In this document: piece by piece, positions 27,205-35,841 of the stretch
Layout: each line of letters begins with the position of its first letter
Numbering within the stretch: position 1 is the stretch's first letter
Source of the DNA: Xenococcus sp. MO_188.B8
Lineage (GTDB): Bacteria; Cyanobacteriota; Cyanobacteriia; Cyanobacteriales; Xenococcaceae
Assembly (NCBI GenBank): GCA_030065615.1
Contig: JASJDR010000024.1
Location: 1-45,204 of the forward strand
Direction: 5' to 3'
Length of the DNA stretch: 45,204 bases
Notes under the pieces: model-generated
The model's database searches: none
Told to the model about the DNA's origin: nothing
The model's input: the letters and a program-made list of their open reading frames with translations, nothing else
Program-made: the position numbers and the translations under genes

Positions 27205-27996
27205 ATGTCTTCATATTCTGAACAGAAAAAGAAATCGAGCATTGTTCACAAGCCATTCCTGACTGGGCAAATCAATATCTTTAATCCTCCTAAAGCAAAT
27301 CCCAATGGTCGTTTAGCATCGGCCAAACTATTAACTAAGGATACAAACAAACGACACAATAGTCTTCTCTTAGATCAACTAAATGAGCAAATAGAGCACA
27401 ATCTTAACTCATTAAGCTCAGATAATGCATCTATCAAATCCAGTCATTTTTTTCTGAGAAAAACAACCTTGATTGCGATCGCAATTGTCATGATTGCTAA
27501 TATCTTATCGGCAATCGTGATCTCGAATCAAAAGCAAAAAACCCAGATCTCTGATGAGACTTCAATCGAGTCAAGATCCTTGTCTGACGTAGGCAACATG
27601 GATCTTTCATCTAAGGAATTTATTGAACTAAAAGCATCTAATTTAAGTTCAATTAATCAGGCGACAACTACTAGTCAAAATTCTTCCTTAAAGACCCCGG
27701 AAACTGATTCTGTAACAAGTCTTCCCTTGGCAATTCCGCCCCTAAATATTACTCAAAGTCCCAATCTTACTTCTCCCCAAATTCCGCCCCAATATTACTA
27801 TATACTCAGCGAATATACAGGCGATCGCTCTTTGGCTAAAGCGAAAGAAAAAGTTCCCAATGTTTCCTTAATTACTTTGCAAGAAGGAGTATTTATTTAT
27901 ATGGGAGCATTTGGGCAAAAAGAGTTAGCCCAACAGTTTTTAGAGCAACTTAAACAAGAAGGCTTTTATGCTTATATTTATCCTACCGATCAATAA
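27205..27996 (+). CDS. Single-TM protein with C-terminal SPOR-like domain
   Basis: 263 residues. A cytoplasmic N-terminal ~85 residues is followed by one TM helix at about 88-110 (TLIAIAIVMIANILSAIVIS). A Ser/Thr/Pro-rich extracytoplasmic linker follows, then a ~65-residue C-terminal domain: YYYILSEYTGDRSLAKAKEK, GVFIYMGAFGQKELAQQFLE, GFYAYIYP. The spacing YY(I/V)...GxF...A..FL..L...G is that of SPOR domains, which bind denuded septal peptidoglycan. A cell-envelope or division role is inferred. It lies ~170 bp ahead of vipp1 on the same strand, with a heptamer tandem repeat between them. Confidence 0.72.
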   Translation: MSSYSEQKKKSSIVHKPFLTGQINIFNPPKANPNGRLASAKLLTKDTNKRHNSLLLDQLNEQIEHNLNSLSSDNASIKSSHFFLRKTTLIAIAIVMIANILSAIVISNQKQKTQISDETSIESRSLSDVGNMDLSSKEFIELKASNLSSINQATTTSQNSSLKTPETDSVTSLPLAIPPLNITQSPNLTSPQIPPQYYYILSEYTGDRSLAKAKEKVPNVSLITLQEGVFIYMGAFGQKELAQQFLEQLKQEGFYAYIYPTDQ

Positions 27997-28098
27997 ATGT
28001 AATTCAATTCACTATAATATTTATAATGTCTATTAGTAAGTTATGACCATAAAAAAACCTTGTTATGACAACATTCATCAAGTTAAAAGATAGGGTCA

Positions 28099-28140
28099 TA
28101 ACTGCTAACTGCTAACTGATAACTGCTAACTGCTAACCGT
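28099..28140. repeat. Heptamer tandem repeat (taactgc, six units)
   Basis: Six adjacent heptamers, TAACTGC / TAACTGC / TAACTGA / TAACTGC / TAACTGC / TAACCGT, in the vipp1 leader region. Related degenerate runs occur at 28975-29015 before the thioredoxin gene, at 4636-4665, and at 27090-27115. Confidence 0.75.
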
Positions 28141-28168
28141 ACTAGTATATAGGATATTAATAGAAGTC

Positions 28169-28942
28169 ATGAGCTTATTTGATCGTCTTGGTCGAGTCAT
28201 TAAAGGCAATTTAAATGATCTGATCAGTAAAGCTGAAGATCCCGAAAAAATTCTAGAACAAGCTGTTTTAGAAATGCAAGACAATGCGGTTAAAATGCGT
28301 CAAGCTCTGGCAACAGCGATCGCAACCCAGAAAAAAACCGAACAACAATTTAAAAAAAATCAACAGCAAGTTGATACTTGGCAACAAAGAGCCCAGTTAG
28401 CAATTTCCAAAGGAGATGAAAATCTTGCTCGTGAAGCTTTAATCCGCAAAAAATCTTTTTCCGAAGCTTGCAAGGTATTAGAAACTCAATTACAACAGCA
28501 AAATGAGGTGGTTAGCAACCTCAAACGTGATGCTAGAACCTTAGAAGGTAAAATTATTGAGGCTAAGAGCAAAAAAGATATGCTCAAAGCCCGAGCTAAT
28601 GCAGCCAAAGCACAAAAAGAATCCCGAGACATCATTAGTGGAATTGACTCTAGTAGTTCCATCAGTGCTTTTGAGCGGATGGAAGATAAGGTTATGCAAC
28701 TTGAAGCAGAATCTCAAGTTGCAGGACAGTTGGAAGAAGGAGTAAGTGTAGATGAACAATTTAGACAATTAGAAGCAGGACAAGATATCGAAGATGAGTT
28801 AGCAATGATGAAAGCTCAATTACCTGGTGCCGCTCCTTCTCAACCCAGTTTACCGGCAGAAGAAAGTCAAAATAACAATCTTAGAGATCCCGCTATTGAT
28901 GCCGAGCTTGAAAAATTACGCTCCGAATTGAAGGATAATTAA
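28169..28942 (+). CDS. vipp1: Vipp1/IM30, PspA-family membrane-remodelling protein
   Basis: 257 residues, nearly all helical. MSLFDRLGRVIKGNLNDLIS forms the amphipathic lipid-binding helix. AEDPEKILEQAVLEMQDNAVKMRQ begins the long coiled-coil hairpin (to about residue 145). FERMEDKVMQLEAESQ and EDELAMMKAQLPG follow. The C-terminal extension (DPAIDAELEKLRSELKDN) is the helix that separates Vipp1 from PspA. Vipp1 assembles ESCRT-III-like rings and rods that maintain and repair thylakoid and plasma membranes. The ATG at 28169 is fixed by the conserved amphipathic helix. The thioredoxin gene follows at 90 bp on the same strand; the link between them is not proved. Confidence 0.93.
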   Translation: MSLFDRLGRVIKGNLNDLISKAEDPEKILEQAVLEMQDNAVKMRQALATAIATQKKTEQQFKKNQQQVDTWQQRAQLAISKGDENLAREALIRKKSFSEACKVLETQLQQQNEVVSNLKRDARTLEGKIIEAKSKKDMLKARANAAKAQKESRDIISGIDSSSSISAFERMEDKVMQLEAESQVAGQLEEGVSVDEQFRQLEAGQDIEDELAMMKAQLPGAAPSQPSLPAEESQNNNLRDPAIDAELEKLRSELKDN

Positions 28943-29031
28943 TCAGTAAAAAGTAATACAGTAGCAATAGTTATTCGTTAACTGATAACTAATAACTGAT
29001 TGCTAATAACTGATTTATGGAGTTTTAAGAA

Positions 29032-29355
29032 ATGAGTAAGGTAATCGAAATTGGTGATGCCGAATTTGATCTTCAGGTGAATCAAACAGAGAAACCAGTT
29101 TTGGTTTATTTCTGGGCTCCCTGGTGTGGCCCCTGTCGTCTAGTATCGCCGTCAATTAATTGGGCAGCTGATACTTATAGCGATCGCTTAAAAGTAGTAA
29201 AATTAGAAGTAGATCCTAACCCTGAGTCGAGAACAAAATGCCAGGTAGAAGGAGTTCCTGCTTTAAGATTATTTAAAAATAATGACATAGTCGTGTCCCA
29301 TGAAGGTGCTATTGGAAAACAACAATTACAAACTATGTTAGATAATCATTTGTGA
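29032..29355 (+). CDS. Thioredoxin
   Basis: 107 residues, single thioredoxin fold. The active site WCGPC is at residues 31-35 (FWAPWCGPCRLVSP), and the cis-proline loop is EGVPALRLF. It has no signal peptide, so it is a cytoplasmic dithiol reductant. In cyanobacteria it would be reduced by ferredoxin:thioredoxin reductase, whose catalytic chain is encoded at 40591-40953, or by NADPH-thioredoxin reductase. The second half is divergent from classical m-type thioredoxins (for example SINWAADTYSDRLKVV replaces the usual PxxxxIA helix), so it may be a specialised paralogue. A GGAG purine run lies about 10 bases before the ATG. Confidence 0.88.
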   Translation: MSKVIEIGDAEFDLQVNQTEKPVLVYFWAPWCGPCRLVSPSINWAADTYSDRLKVVKLEVDPNPESRTKCQVEGVPALRLFKNNDIVVSHEGAIGKQQLQTMLDNHL

Positions 29356-29454
29356 TTTTTAACAGTTAGTAAGCTTTAAGCTCTAAGCCATTAGCTAACA
29401 TCTACACAAACACAACCTAACATCTGTTGACTGGATTTAAACTTAATAATCATA

Positions 29455-29571
29455 TTTAAGTTTTTTCTAGAAATACTTGTATCAGATTTTGATTAGAGTT
29501 ATCGGTCTCTCTAGGGGTGCATCGCGATGCGCCTCTACTAATGGTTTGTTTTTTCCCAGAAATCACCTTAA
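29455..29571. mobile_element. MITE-like element, copy B (degenerate)
   Basis: About 117 bp with the same order of parts as 14398-14517: a TTTAAG..TTTTCTAGAAATA left part, an imperfect palindrome around GCATCGCGATGC (29511-29536, two mismatches between arms), and the right end AAATCACCTTAA (29560-29571). The right end supplies the stop codon of the RppA-like gene on the minus strand. Confidence 0.5.
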
Positions 29572-30245
29572 TTATCGAAAATTCCGAAACGATAACCTTT
29601 ACCATAAACAGTATGAATTAGAGTTGGTTGATTTTTAACTTCTATCTTACGGCGTAGTAAACGCATCAAGGCAGCTAGGACATTACTGCTTGGTTTACCT
29701 TCATGTTGCCAGAGGTAATTATAAATTTCTTCATGGGTTAAAAGTTGACCTGGATGGCGCATTAAAAATGTTAAAAGCTCAAGTTCTTTTTGGGAAAGAT
29801 TAATAATTGTTCCTCCACGATAAGCAGATTGATTTTCTAAATCCAGTTCTAGATCAGCTACTTTTAGTTTATTTTGCTCTGGGTGAGGAACACGTCGTAA
29901 TAAGGCTCGAACTCTGGCTAATAATTCTCTTAACTCGAAAGGTTTAACGATATAGTCGTCGGCACCAGCATCTAAGCCCAAAACACGATCATCAATGGTA
30001 TCTTTAGCGGTGAGGAAAAGTACGGGGGTCGTCAAAAAACGAGCTCGTACTTCTTGACAAATTTCTAAGCCAGATTTTTCGGGTAACATCCAGTCGAGAA
30101 TTAACAAATCATAGTTATTTTTTCGTGCTAGTTCGCTGCCATCTCGACCGTTATAGGCGATATCAACTTGGTATCCTTCGTGGGCAAGTACCTTACTCAA
30201 AGGATCTGTTAATTCGGTTTCATCATCTACTAATAATATTTTCAT
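29568..30245 (-). CDS. rppA: OmpR-family response regulator, RppA-like
   Basis: 225 residues. The receiver domain (1-120) has acidic pocket DDE (7-9), phospho-acceptor Asp51 in DLLILDWMLPEKSG, Thr in FLTAKD and Lys in YIVKPFE. The C-terminal winged-helix DNA-binding domain (about 128-225) ends GKGYRFGIF. The WMLP and the GLEICQEVR pattern resemble cyanobacterial RppA/NrsR-type regulators, which respond to redox or metals. No cognate kinase gene is adjacent; an unrelated HAD gene lies ~50 bp upstream on the same strand. The stop codon lies within a MITE-like end, which hints that the original 3' end may have been altered by a few residues. Confidence 0.88.
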   Translation of the reverse strand: MKILLVDDETELTDPLSKVLAHEGYQVDIAYNGRDGSELARKNNYDLLILDWMLPEKSGLEICQEVRARFLTTPVLFLTAKDTIDDRVLGLDAGADDYIVKPFELRELLARVRALLRRVPHPEQNKLKVADLELDLENQSAYRGGTIINLSQKELELLTFLMRHPGQLLTHEEIYNYLWQHEGKPSSNVLAALMRLLRRKIEVKNQPTLIHTVYGKGYRFGIFDN

Positions 30246-30298
30246 ACAAAATAGATAGAATTTAGGGTCACTTAACCCAAAATGAGATAGTCAAAAAC

Positions 30299-31108
30299 TT
30301 AAAGTTGACAAATTTCTTTAATAGCTTCTGCCCAACCTTGACAACCTGGAGATTTAGATGTTTTCCAGCCTTTACCTGCTAAACTAGAATCTATCCCCGT
30401 TTTACTGGCAATAACCACAGGAATATCCATTTTTTCTAGCATTTCTAAATCTTGATAGCTATTCCCTAAGCCTATGGTGACAATTTTATCAGGAACAGTC
30501 TCAGGCTGATAATGCTCGATTAGCCATTGCACAGCATTTCCGACACTGGCATTGTTTCCCAGTATGTAAGAAAAGCGATCACCTACCACAACTCTAAACC
30601 CAAATTCGGCTGCTGCGTTTTCCAGCTCAGGAGTAGTGATATTTTTAGGCGGAATAAAAGGTTCGCTAAATTCTCTAGTTTTGGCTCTTTTAGCTGCTTC
30701 GCGGGACAATCCTATCAGAGATTGAATTTCTGTATCTTCAAAATCGCCGAATCCTTTGAGATTGTTAATTCTGAGCGCAGATTGGATAATTTTTAAACCC
30801 GCTCTAGCTTCAATATAACTACAGCCAAAGGTTTGGACATAATAGTCTGATTCTAGAGTAGCTTCGTCGGTTTGCCAACTAGGATCGCTTTTAGGAATAA
30901 AAATTGCACTACCATTTTCGACAATCAAAGGGTCATGTAAGCCCAAAATCTCTCTCCAATCTTCAACTTCGGCACGGGTTTTACTAGTAACAGGAATTAT
31001 AGGAATTCCTTGGGTTTTTAATTGCTCAATCACGGGGATAATTAGCTGGTAGTCTTCTTCTTGATTGAGTAAATTGCCATCAAGACTGGTAAAAATAATC
31101 AACATCAT
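30299..31108 (-). CDS. HAD-IIB (mannosyl-phosphoglycerate phosphatase-like) protein with altered catalytic residues
   Basis: 269 residues, matching the HAD-IIB group that includes YedP/MpgP phosphatases: IIPVTSKTRAEVEDWREILG (motif II), LIVENGSAIFIP, GDRFSYILGNNASVGNAVQW and a C-terminal motif IV region. The first HAD motif normally reads DxDGT with Asp as nucleophile. Here it is FTSLDGNLL: the nucleophile position is Ser8, while the acid/base Asp10 remains. Motif IV, normally GDSxND, reads GNSYQD. Both changes touch catalysis or Mg binding, so phosphatase activity is doubtful. It may be a pseudo-enzyme or have altered chemistry. It lies just upstream of the RppA-like gene on the same strand. 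Confidence 0.8.
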   Translation of the reverse strand: MMLIIFTSLDGNLLNQEEDYQLIIPVIEQLKTQGIPIIPVTSKTRAEVEDWREILGLHDPLIVENGSAIFIPKSDPSWQTDEATLESDYYVQTFGCSYIEARAGLKIIQSALRINNLKGFGDFEDTEIQSLIGLSREAAKRAKTREFSEPFIPPKNITTPELENAAAEFGFRVVVGDRFSYILGNNASVGNAVQWLIEHYQPETVPDKIVTIGLGNSYQDLEMLEKMDIPVVIASKTGIDSSLAGKGWKTSKSPGCQGWAEAIKEICQL

Positions 31109-31149
31109 TTCTTAGTTCCTTGATTTCTAATTCCTAATTCCTTAATAGA

Positions 31150-31380
31150 TCCTATATAACTCGCGTGTTCCTTGACCGCGGAATGCGGTCAGCGCAGGCT
31201 CCGTCTTCTCTTGGTGCGCGTTCCTTAGCCGAGGGAACCTTATCCGAAGGTGTATCCTTTAGGGCGGCAGGGCGGGAATGGGGGAATTACATTTAATCTT
31301 AGGTCTAAATAGATCAACCTGGGGAAAATACTCCCCCCATCCCGGCACCGCTTTTACGGCGGAGTACCGCTGACTAGGTC
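31150..31380. repeat. Modular GC-rich repeat, copy 7
   Basis: The spacer 31109-31421 has no gene. It contains GACCGCGGAATGCGGTCAGC, a TCTCTTGGTGCGCGTTCCTT block (inverse near 9305-9330), GTATCCTTTAGG (shared with 480-505 inverted and 4745-4760) and CACCGCTTTTACGGCGGAGT (inverse at 9258-9285). It is a mosaic member of the family. Confidence 0.65.
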
Positions 31381-31421
31381 GGCGGCGCAAGGTCACTCGT
31401 AAATTTACTTTGTACCCCTAC

Positions 31422-32996
31422 TTAAACAGGACTTCCTAAAATAAAGAGACTTAAGAGAGTACCACTATTCCAAAGACTATGAAGTAGCATGGGGGCTAAA
31501 ATATTGCGCGATCGCGTATAAACCGTTCCTAAAATAATACCTAAAGTTGTTAAAGGTAACACTTCTGATAAACTCAGATGGGCAACTGCAAAAATCAAAC
31601 CACTGATAACAATAGAAGTAGAAACTGATAGATAGCGCGTCAAAGATGGTAAGAGAAATCCCCGAAACATAATTTCTTCAAATACGGGAGCCGCGATCGA
31701 AGCTGTCACAAAAAAGATCACTAAGGCAACCTTATCTTGAGCTTGTAAAGCTAAATACAATAAGGGGTTGCTGCCGCCTTGTCCATGCCAAATTTCTTGA
31801 TTAATTAAAGATACCAAAAGTACTGCCGGAATGGCTAACAAATAACCACCAAATCCCCAGAAAACCCAATTGTCAAAAAACTTAGCTTTAAACCAATCTT
31901 CAGATAAAGGAAGATAAGACTTAATCGAATAATATAAAACTCCCAGCCCACCGATCACCATCAAAATATAGGTAAACAAAACATATAATGCTTTAATTCT
32001 TAAGCCAGCATTAGCCACATTAAATCCTACAATACCTAAGAAAAACGGTAGCACAAATTGACCAATAAAGAAAAAACCTACAATTAATACTTGCCAAGTA
32101 ATTTCTCCGTCCCAAGGGGTATCCCAAGATTTATTACTGTTGGTTGCTAAGATAGAATTTTCTTTCTTAAGTAATAGTTGTACTACGAGAAAAATTAATA
32201 AAATAACGCCACTAAAACCTCCCACAACAGGAATTCCACTAATCAAAGCTAATTTTAAAAAAGCATTAGCAGCAGCAAGCTGTTGTTGTTCCTGTAACAG
32301 AGACAACTCGGTTTGATTATTTGCTAGTTGATATAATTTCTCTAAAGATTGATCGCGAAACCAACTATCGAGATTTTCTTGAATAATTGCTTGGCTATCG
32401 GAACTAATTTTGGGTAATTTCTGCCAAAGATTAGTTAATAATACTGCTGTTTGAGAATATTCATCCTCAGGGTCATCAAGACGGGTAATTAATTGCTCCC
32501 AAATAGCTAAAGCTTCTGTTGTCTTATCTTCCTGTGCCAGTAAAATTCCTTGTTTTAAATCTATTTCATCAATAAATTTGTTGAGCTCTGCAATTTGTTG
32601 TTGCAATTGTTTAGCTTGAGAAGAGTAATCAGTTTTAACTACCTTAGTTTTTAATAAAGAATTATCCGATTGATTATCCGAAGCGATAATTTCTGATAAT
32701 TGATTTAATTGAGTTTGAAAATGCTCTTTCGCGAGTACTGCTTCTTCTCGATTTTGCCGATATTTTTCTAAAGCCGTAACTTGCGGATTTTCTCCTAATG
32801 CAGAGGAAATTACCTTATTTAAATCCCCATTCTCCTCTTCTAATTTTAGCTGAGAAGCATAAAGCACCAAATTAGTTTGGTATAATTCTAGCCTACCTTG
32901 AATTTGAGGCTCTGAAAGACTTACTGTAAGGGACAAAAAGACTCTAGCGATCGCTAGTAGTGTCAAAAAACCTAAAACCAACCGCTTAACTATCAT
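31422..32996 (-). CDS. CPBP-family intramembrane metalloprotease with long N-terminal coiled coil
   Basis: 524 residues. A signal-anchor helix lies at the N-terminus (LVLGFLTLLAIARVFLSLTV), then ~210 residues of Gln/Glu/Leu-rich coiled coil predicted outside the membrane, then about eight TM segments. The CPBP/Abi signature is complete: PVFEEIMFRGFLLPSL (EExxxR), FAVAHLSLSE (His) and LLHSLWNSGTLL (HxxxN). CPBP proteins are Rce1-like glutamic proteases; in bacteria they are linked to prenyl-peptide or membrane-protein processing and sometimes bacteriocin immunity. The large N-terminal extension is typical of cyanobacterial members. A 10-bp perfect hairpin lies 42-64 bp upstream of the start. 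Confidence 0.9.
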   Translation of the reverse strand: MIVKRLVLGFLTLLAIARVFLSLTVSLSEPQIQGRLELYQTNLVLYASQLKLEEENGDLNKVISSALGENPQVTALEKYRQNREEAVLAKEHFQTQLNQLSEIIASDNQSDNSLLKTKVVKTDYSSQAKQLQQQIAELNKFIDEIDLKQGILLAQEDKTTEALAIWEQLITRLDDPEDEYSQTAVLLTNLWQKLPKISSDSQAIIQENLDSWFRDQSLEKLYQLANNQTELSLLQEQQQLAAANAFLKLALISGIPVVGGFSGVILLIFLVVQLLLKKENSILATNSNKSWDTPWDGEITWQVLIVGFFFIGQFVLPFFLGIVGFNVANAGLRIKALYVLFTYILMVIGGLGVLYYSIKSYLPLSEDWFKAKFFDNWVFWGFGGYLLAIPAVLLVSLINQEIWHGQGGSNPLLYLALQAQDKVALVIFFVTASIAAPVFEEIMFRGFLLPSLTRYLSVSTSIVISGLIFAVAHLSLSEVLPLTTLGIILGTVYTRSRNILAPMLLHSLWNSGTLLSLFILGSPV

Positions 32997-33763
32997 TAAT
33001 ATTTCACAACCTCTCAGATTTATCCTGAATCATTTTCTGCTAAATCCTTGGGATTTAGCAAGAGGTCTAGTTAAGATCTTCAGCAAGCATAAATACGTAA
33101 AGATTAATTTTATCGTGAGTTAGAGAGCCTGAACAGCTGCGATCGCATCCTGGTCTCTAGGATAGCCCCATTTACTGCCAAGATCACGAATCATCTTGAA
33201 GATCAATCCGCAAACAACGGTGTTCGTGACAAGAGCGATTCCGGGAAAAGGGTTAAAACCTATTTGAACTTTTGGTATTTTTATGGCTAATATTCTTAAT
33301 TTCAAAGTTAAAACAAAAAGCTGGCAACAGAGAAAAATTCAACAAAAAGTCCAATAAAACAAGTGAAATCTGTCAGTGAAGATCGCCAAAAATTGCTTAG
33401 GGATGCTAACTGCACAGCTCAGTAATTCCAACGATAAGGGGTAAGTGCTATCTTTAAAAAATTGGCAATTAGAAGAATCAAAAGTTTTAACTAGATTGGG
33501 AAGCATAGTAATAGTTTTATATCACAAATTTTAGACAAATACTGAAAAATTAGCATGTTTATTTGTTGGCTATAAACTGTCTGATTGTTTTTTCCGTTTC
33601 TGTAGCGTCGTTAGTGCGATCTTGATCTTTTCCCAATGTTCTGCGTGAGGCAACAAGGAATAGGGAACAAGACAAATTGCTGTAGCGTCAAGTTAAGGTA
33701 GCAGTTTTTACCTAATAAAAGTAAACTTTGAGACAATTACAATTAGCGAGTGTCATTTAATTT
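32997..33763. other. Long spacer with a perfect hairpin (33038-33060)
   Basis: TGCTAAATCC-ttg-GGATTTAGCA forms a perfect 10-bp stem with a 3-base loop, 42-64 bp before the CPBP start on the minus strand, so it may lie in its leader. A 61-codon minus-strand frame (33120-33305) ending YPRDQDAIAAVQAL is open, but I cannot tie it to a family. The remainder to 33763 is AT-rich and shows nothing I recognise apart from the likely promoter of the secreted-protein gene. Confidence 0.4.
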
Positions 33764-34261
33764 ATGAAGAGAAGTAATCCCAGACGTAAAGCAATTGTAA
33801 AAAATCTTAGTCTGTTAAGTGCAATCAGTACTATTGTCAGTTTTACTGCGGCTTCTTCGACATTGGCACAAGAGATTTTAAGGAATATTACCCTAGATGG
33901 TCAGATAAATCCTAACCCGATGATGATTGATGGGATGAGTGGCGGTAGCATACAAGCGATCGAAGTTGTCCATATCAAAGAAACTACTACCGGCTACTGT
34001 AATGGACTGGTAGATCAACAGCCAAATCATATCTTAACTCTCAATAATTTTTTTGAATTTCTCAAAATTGAAGTCGAAAGCTCTACAGATACTACGATTT
34101 TAGTACAAGGCCCTGGAGGTGTTTGGTGCAATGATGACTATAATAATGATGATCCAGCCTTAGAAGGTCAATGGCAACAAGGGAAGTATAAAATTTGGGT
34201 TGGTTCCTATGATGAAACTCCCAATAGCTATCGTATTAGAATTACAGGTGATAATCCTTAG
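33764..34261 (+). CDS. Small secreted protein of unknown function
   Basis: 165 residues. A signal peptide covers about residues 1-35: basic MKRSNPRRKAIVKN, a hydrophobic stretch and a TLAQ cleavage-like site. The mature part is ~130 residues and mainly beta. It has two Cys (in TGYCNGLV and GVWCNDDY) that could form a disulfide, and the pattern ILVQGPGGVWCNDDYNNDDP then GKYKIWVGSYDETPNSYRI. The latter resembles the C-terminal segment of many cyanobacterial exported proteins that end in an IWVGSY-like beta hairpin. Function is unknown. It has no obvious operon partner; the cysteine desulfurase gene follows at ~135 bp on the same strand. Confidence 0.72.
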   Translation: MKRSNPRRKAIVKNLSLLSAISTIVSFTAASSTLAQEILRNITLDGQINPNPMMIDGMSGGSIQAIEVVHIKETTTGYCNGLVDQQPNHILTLNNFFEFLKIEVESSTDTTILVQGPGGVWCNDDYNNDDPALEGQWQQGKYKIWVGSYDETPNSYRIRITGDNP

Positions 34262-34397
34262 CAAACTAGGTAATAAATGATCTTTGAGCGATCGTGATTT
34301 GTAGATCTTTTTGAACTTTTGAAGCAGGAGTGTCCCAGTAGAACTACAATATAGTCAAGGCTGGTAGTTAAAAAATTATTAAATCTTAAGATTTTAA

Positions 34398-35591
34398 ATG
34401 CAGATTTATCTTGACTATAGCGCAACTACTCCACCCCGAGCAGAAGCGATCGCGAAAATGCAGGAAGTAATGGCGAAACAATGGGGAAACCCCTCAAGCT
34501 TACATGCTTGGGGCGAAAGATCGGCGATCGCCTTAGAAATAGCTCGCTTACAAGTAGCTAATTTGATCAATGCAGTCACTTCTGAATCTATCGTATTCAC
34601 TTCTGGTGGGACAGAAGCCGATAATCTAGCAATTATGGGAGTAGTGAACCAATATGCAACTCCTCAACATCTGATTATTTCTAGTGTGGAGCATTCTGCG
34701 GTTTCCCAGCCGGCAAAATTTTTAGAACAACAGGGTTGGCAAGTCACCCGTCTCGGGGTCAATCATCAAGGTAGAATTAATCCGCTAGATCTGCAAGCAG
34801 CGATTCAACCGAACACGGTTTTAATTTCTATTATCTATGGACAAAGCGAAATTGGTACTCTGCAACCGATTGAAAAATTAGCCAGCATTGCCCGTAGACA
34901 TAATATTCTGTTTCACACCGATGCGGTACAAGTTGCGGGACGCTTACCCCTTGATGTGCAACAGCTCGGAGTAGATTTGTTATCAATGTCTGCCCATAAA
35001 ATCTATAGCGTACAAGGTGCCGGTGCTTTATATATCAAACCTGAAATCAATTTGTTACCCCTGATGGGTGGGGGCGGACAGGAAAAGAAAATTCGTTCGG
35101 GAACTCAGGCTGTTCCTACCATAGCGGCTTTTGGGGTAGCATCTGAACTTGCTGCCCAAGAAATGTTGGCTGAAGCTACAAGACTGAGAGCATTACGCGA
35201 TCGCTTATTTGATTATTTTGTCGGTTGTCCCTATCTGATTCCTACAGGCGATCGCTTATATCGGCTCCCCCATCATGTTAGCTTTGTGCTTAGTGATTTA
35301 TTTGCTAGTCAAACTAAAAATGTCACAGGCAAAACCCTGGTACGGGAGTTAAATTTAGCAGGTATTGGCATCAGTGCTGGTTCAGCTTGTCATAGTGGCA
35401 AACTTAACCCCAGTCCAATCTTGCTAGCTATGGGTTACGACGAATTAGCAGCGAAAAGAGGAATTCGTCTCACTTTAGGCAAAGATACTACCGAAGCGGA
35501 TATTGATTGGACAGCAATGGTACTGAAACAAATTTTAAGACGTCTGATCTGTGCTGCTAATCCCTCCAGTAACTACTTAATGATGAACTAA
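34398..35591 (+). CDS. Cysteine desulfurase (NifS/IscS family)
   Basis: 397 residues, fold-type I PLP enzyme. IYLDYSATTPPRAEA at the N-terminus, FTSGGTEADNLAI (cofactor phosphate), HTDAVQVAGRL and SMSAHKIYSVQGAGAL with PLP lysine 201. The catalytic cysteine is Cys331 in GISAGSACHSGKLNPS, followed by RGIRLTLGKDTTEADID. It removes sulfur from L-cysteine as an enzyme persulfide for Fe-S clusters and thio-cofactors. The loop before Cys331 is short, and the following residues resemble the group I (NifS/IscS) type rather than SufS. Cyanobacteria often carry several such genes, and which paralogue this is cannot be told here. Confidence 0.92.
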   Translation: MQIYLDYSATTPPRAEAIAKMQEVMAKQWGNPSSLHAWGERSAIALEIARLQVANLINAVTSESIVFTSGGTEADNLAIMGVVNQYATPQHLIISSVEHSAVSQPAKFLEQQGWQVTRLGVNHQGRINPLDLQAAIQPNTVLISIIYGQSEIGTLQPIEKLASIARRHNILFHTDAVQVAGRLPLDVQQLGVDLLSMSAHKIYSVQGAGALYIKPEINLLPLMGGGGQEKKIRSGTQAVPTIAAFGVASELAAQEMLAEATRLRALRDRLFDYFVGCPYLIPTGDRLYRLPHHVSFVLSDLFASQTKNVTGKTLVRELNLAGIGISAGSACHSGKLNPSPILLAMGYDELAAKRGIRLTLGKDTTEADIDWTAMVLKQILRRLICAANPSSNYLMMN

Positions 35592-35841
35592 TATTAAAAC
35601 TCTGCGCTTGAATAGTTATCAATAAAGTTGACTGGGAGCCGTCAGACATCAATGATCTGATCCCGTCTAATAAACTTAAATTTATTTTTATTGCTAAATA
35701 AAAAAAGAAAATAATCTTTACTTTATCAGGATTGCTTGATTTATGACGAATATTGTTACATATTTAACAGAATCAAAAATTGACTTAAATGTTAAGCTTA
35801 TTAAAGCTAATACTCAAAGCATTTAGTTAATTTATTTAATT

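Noticed and set aside
25322-28140. Short tandem heptamers considered as a CRISPR array
   Set aside because: Units are contiguous 7-mers without spacers, so they are tandem repeats, not CRISPR.
33120-33305. Minus-strand 61-codon frame ending YPRDQDAIAAVQAL
   Set aside because: Some amphipathic character, but no recognised family and no clear ribosome binding site. It could be the tail of a lost gene, but the evidence is too thin for a call.
35743-35826. 27-residue plus-strand ORF (MTNIVTYLTESKID...) just ahead of the DUF1622 gene
   Set aside because: It has an ATG, and an AGGA lies about 12-15 bases upstream, but it is too short and without known relatives to call a gene.
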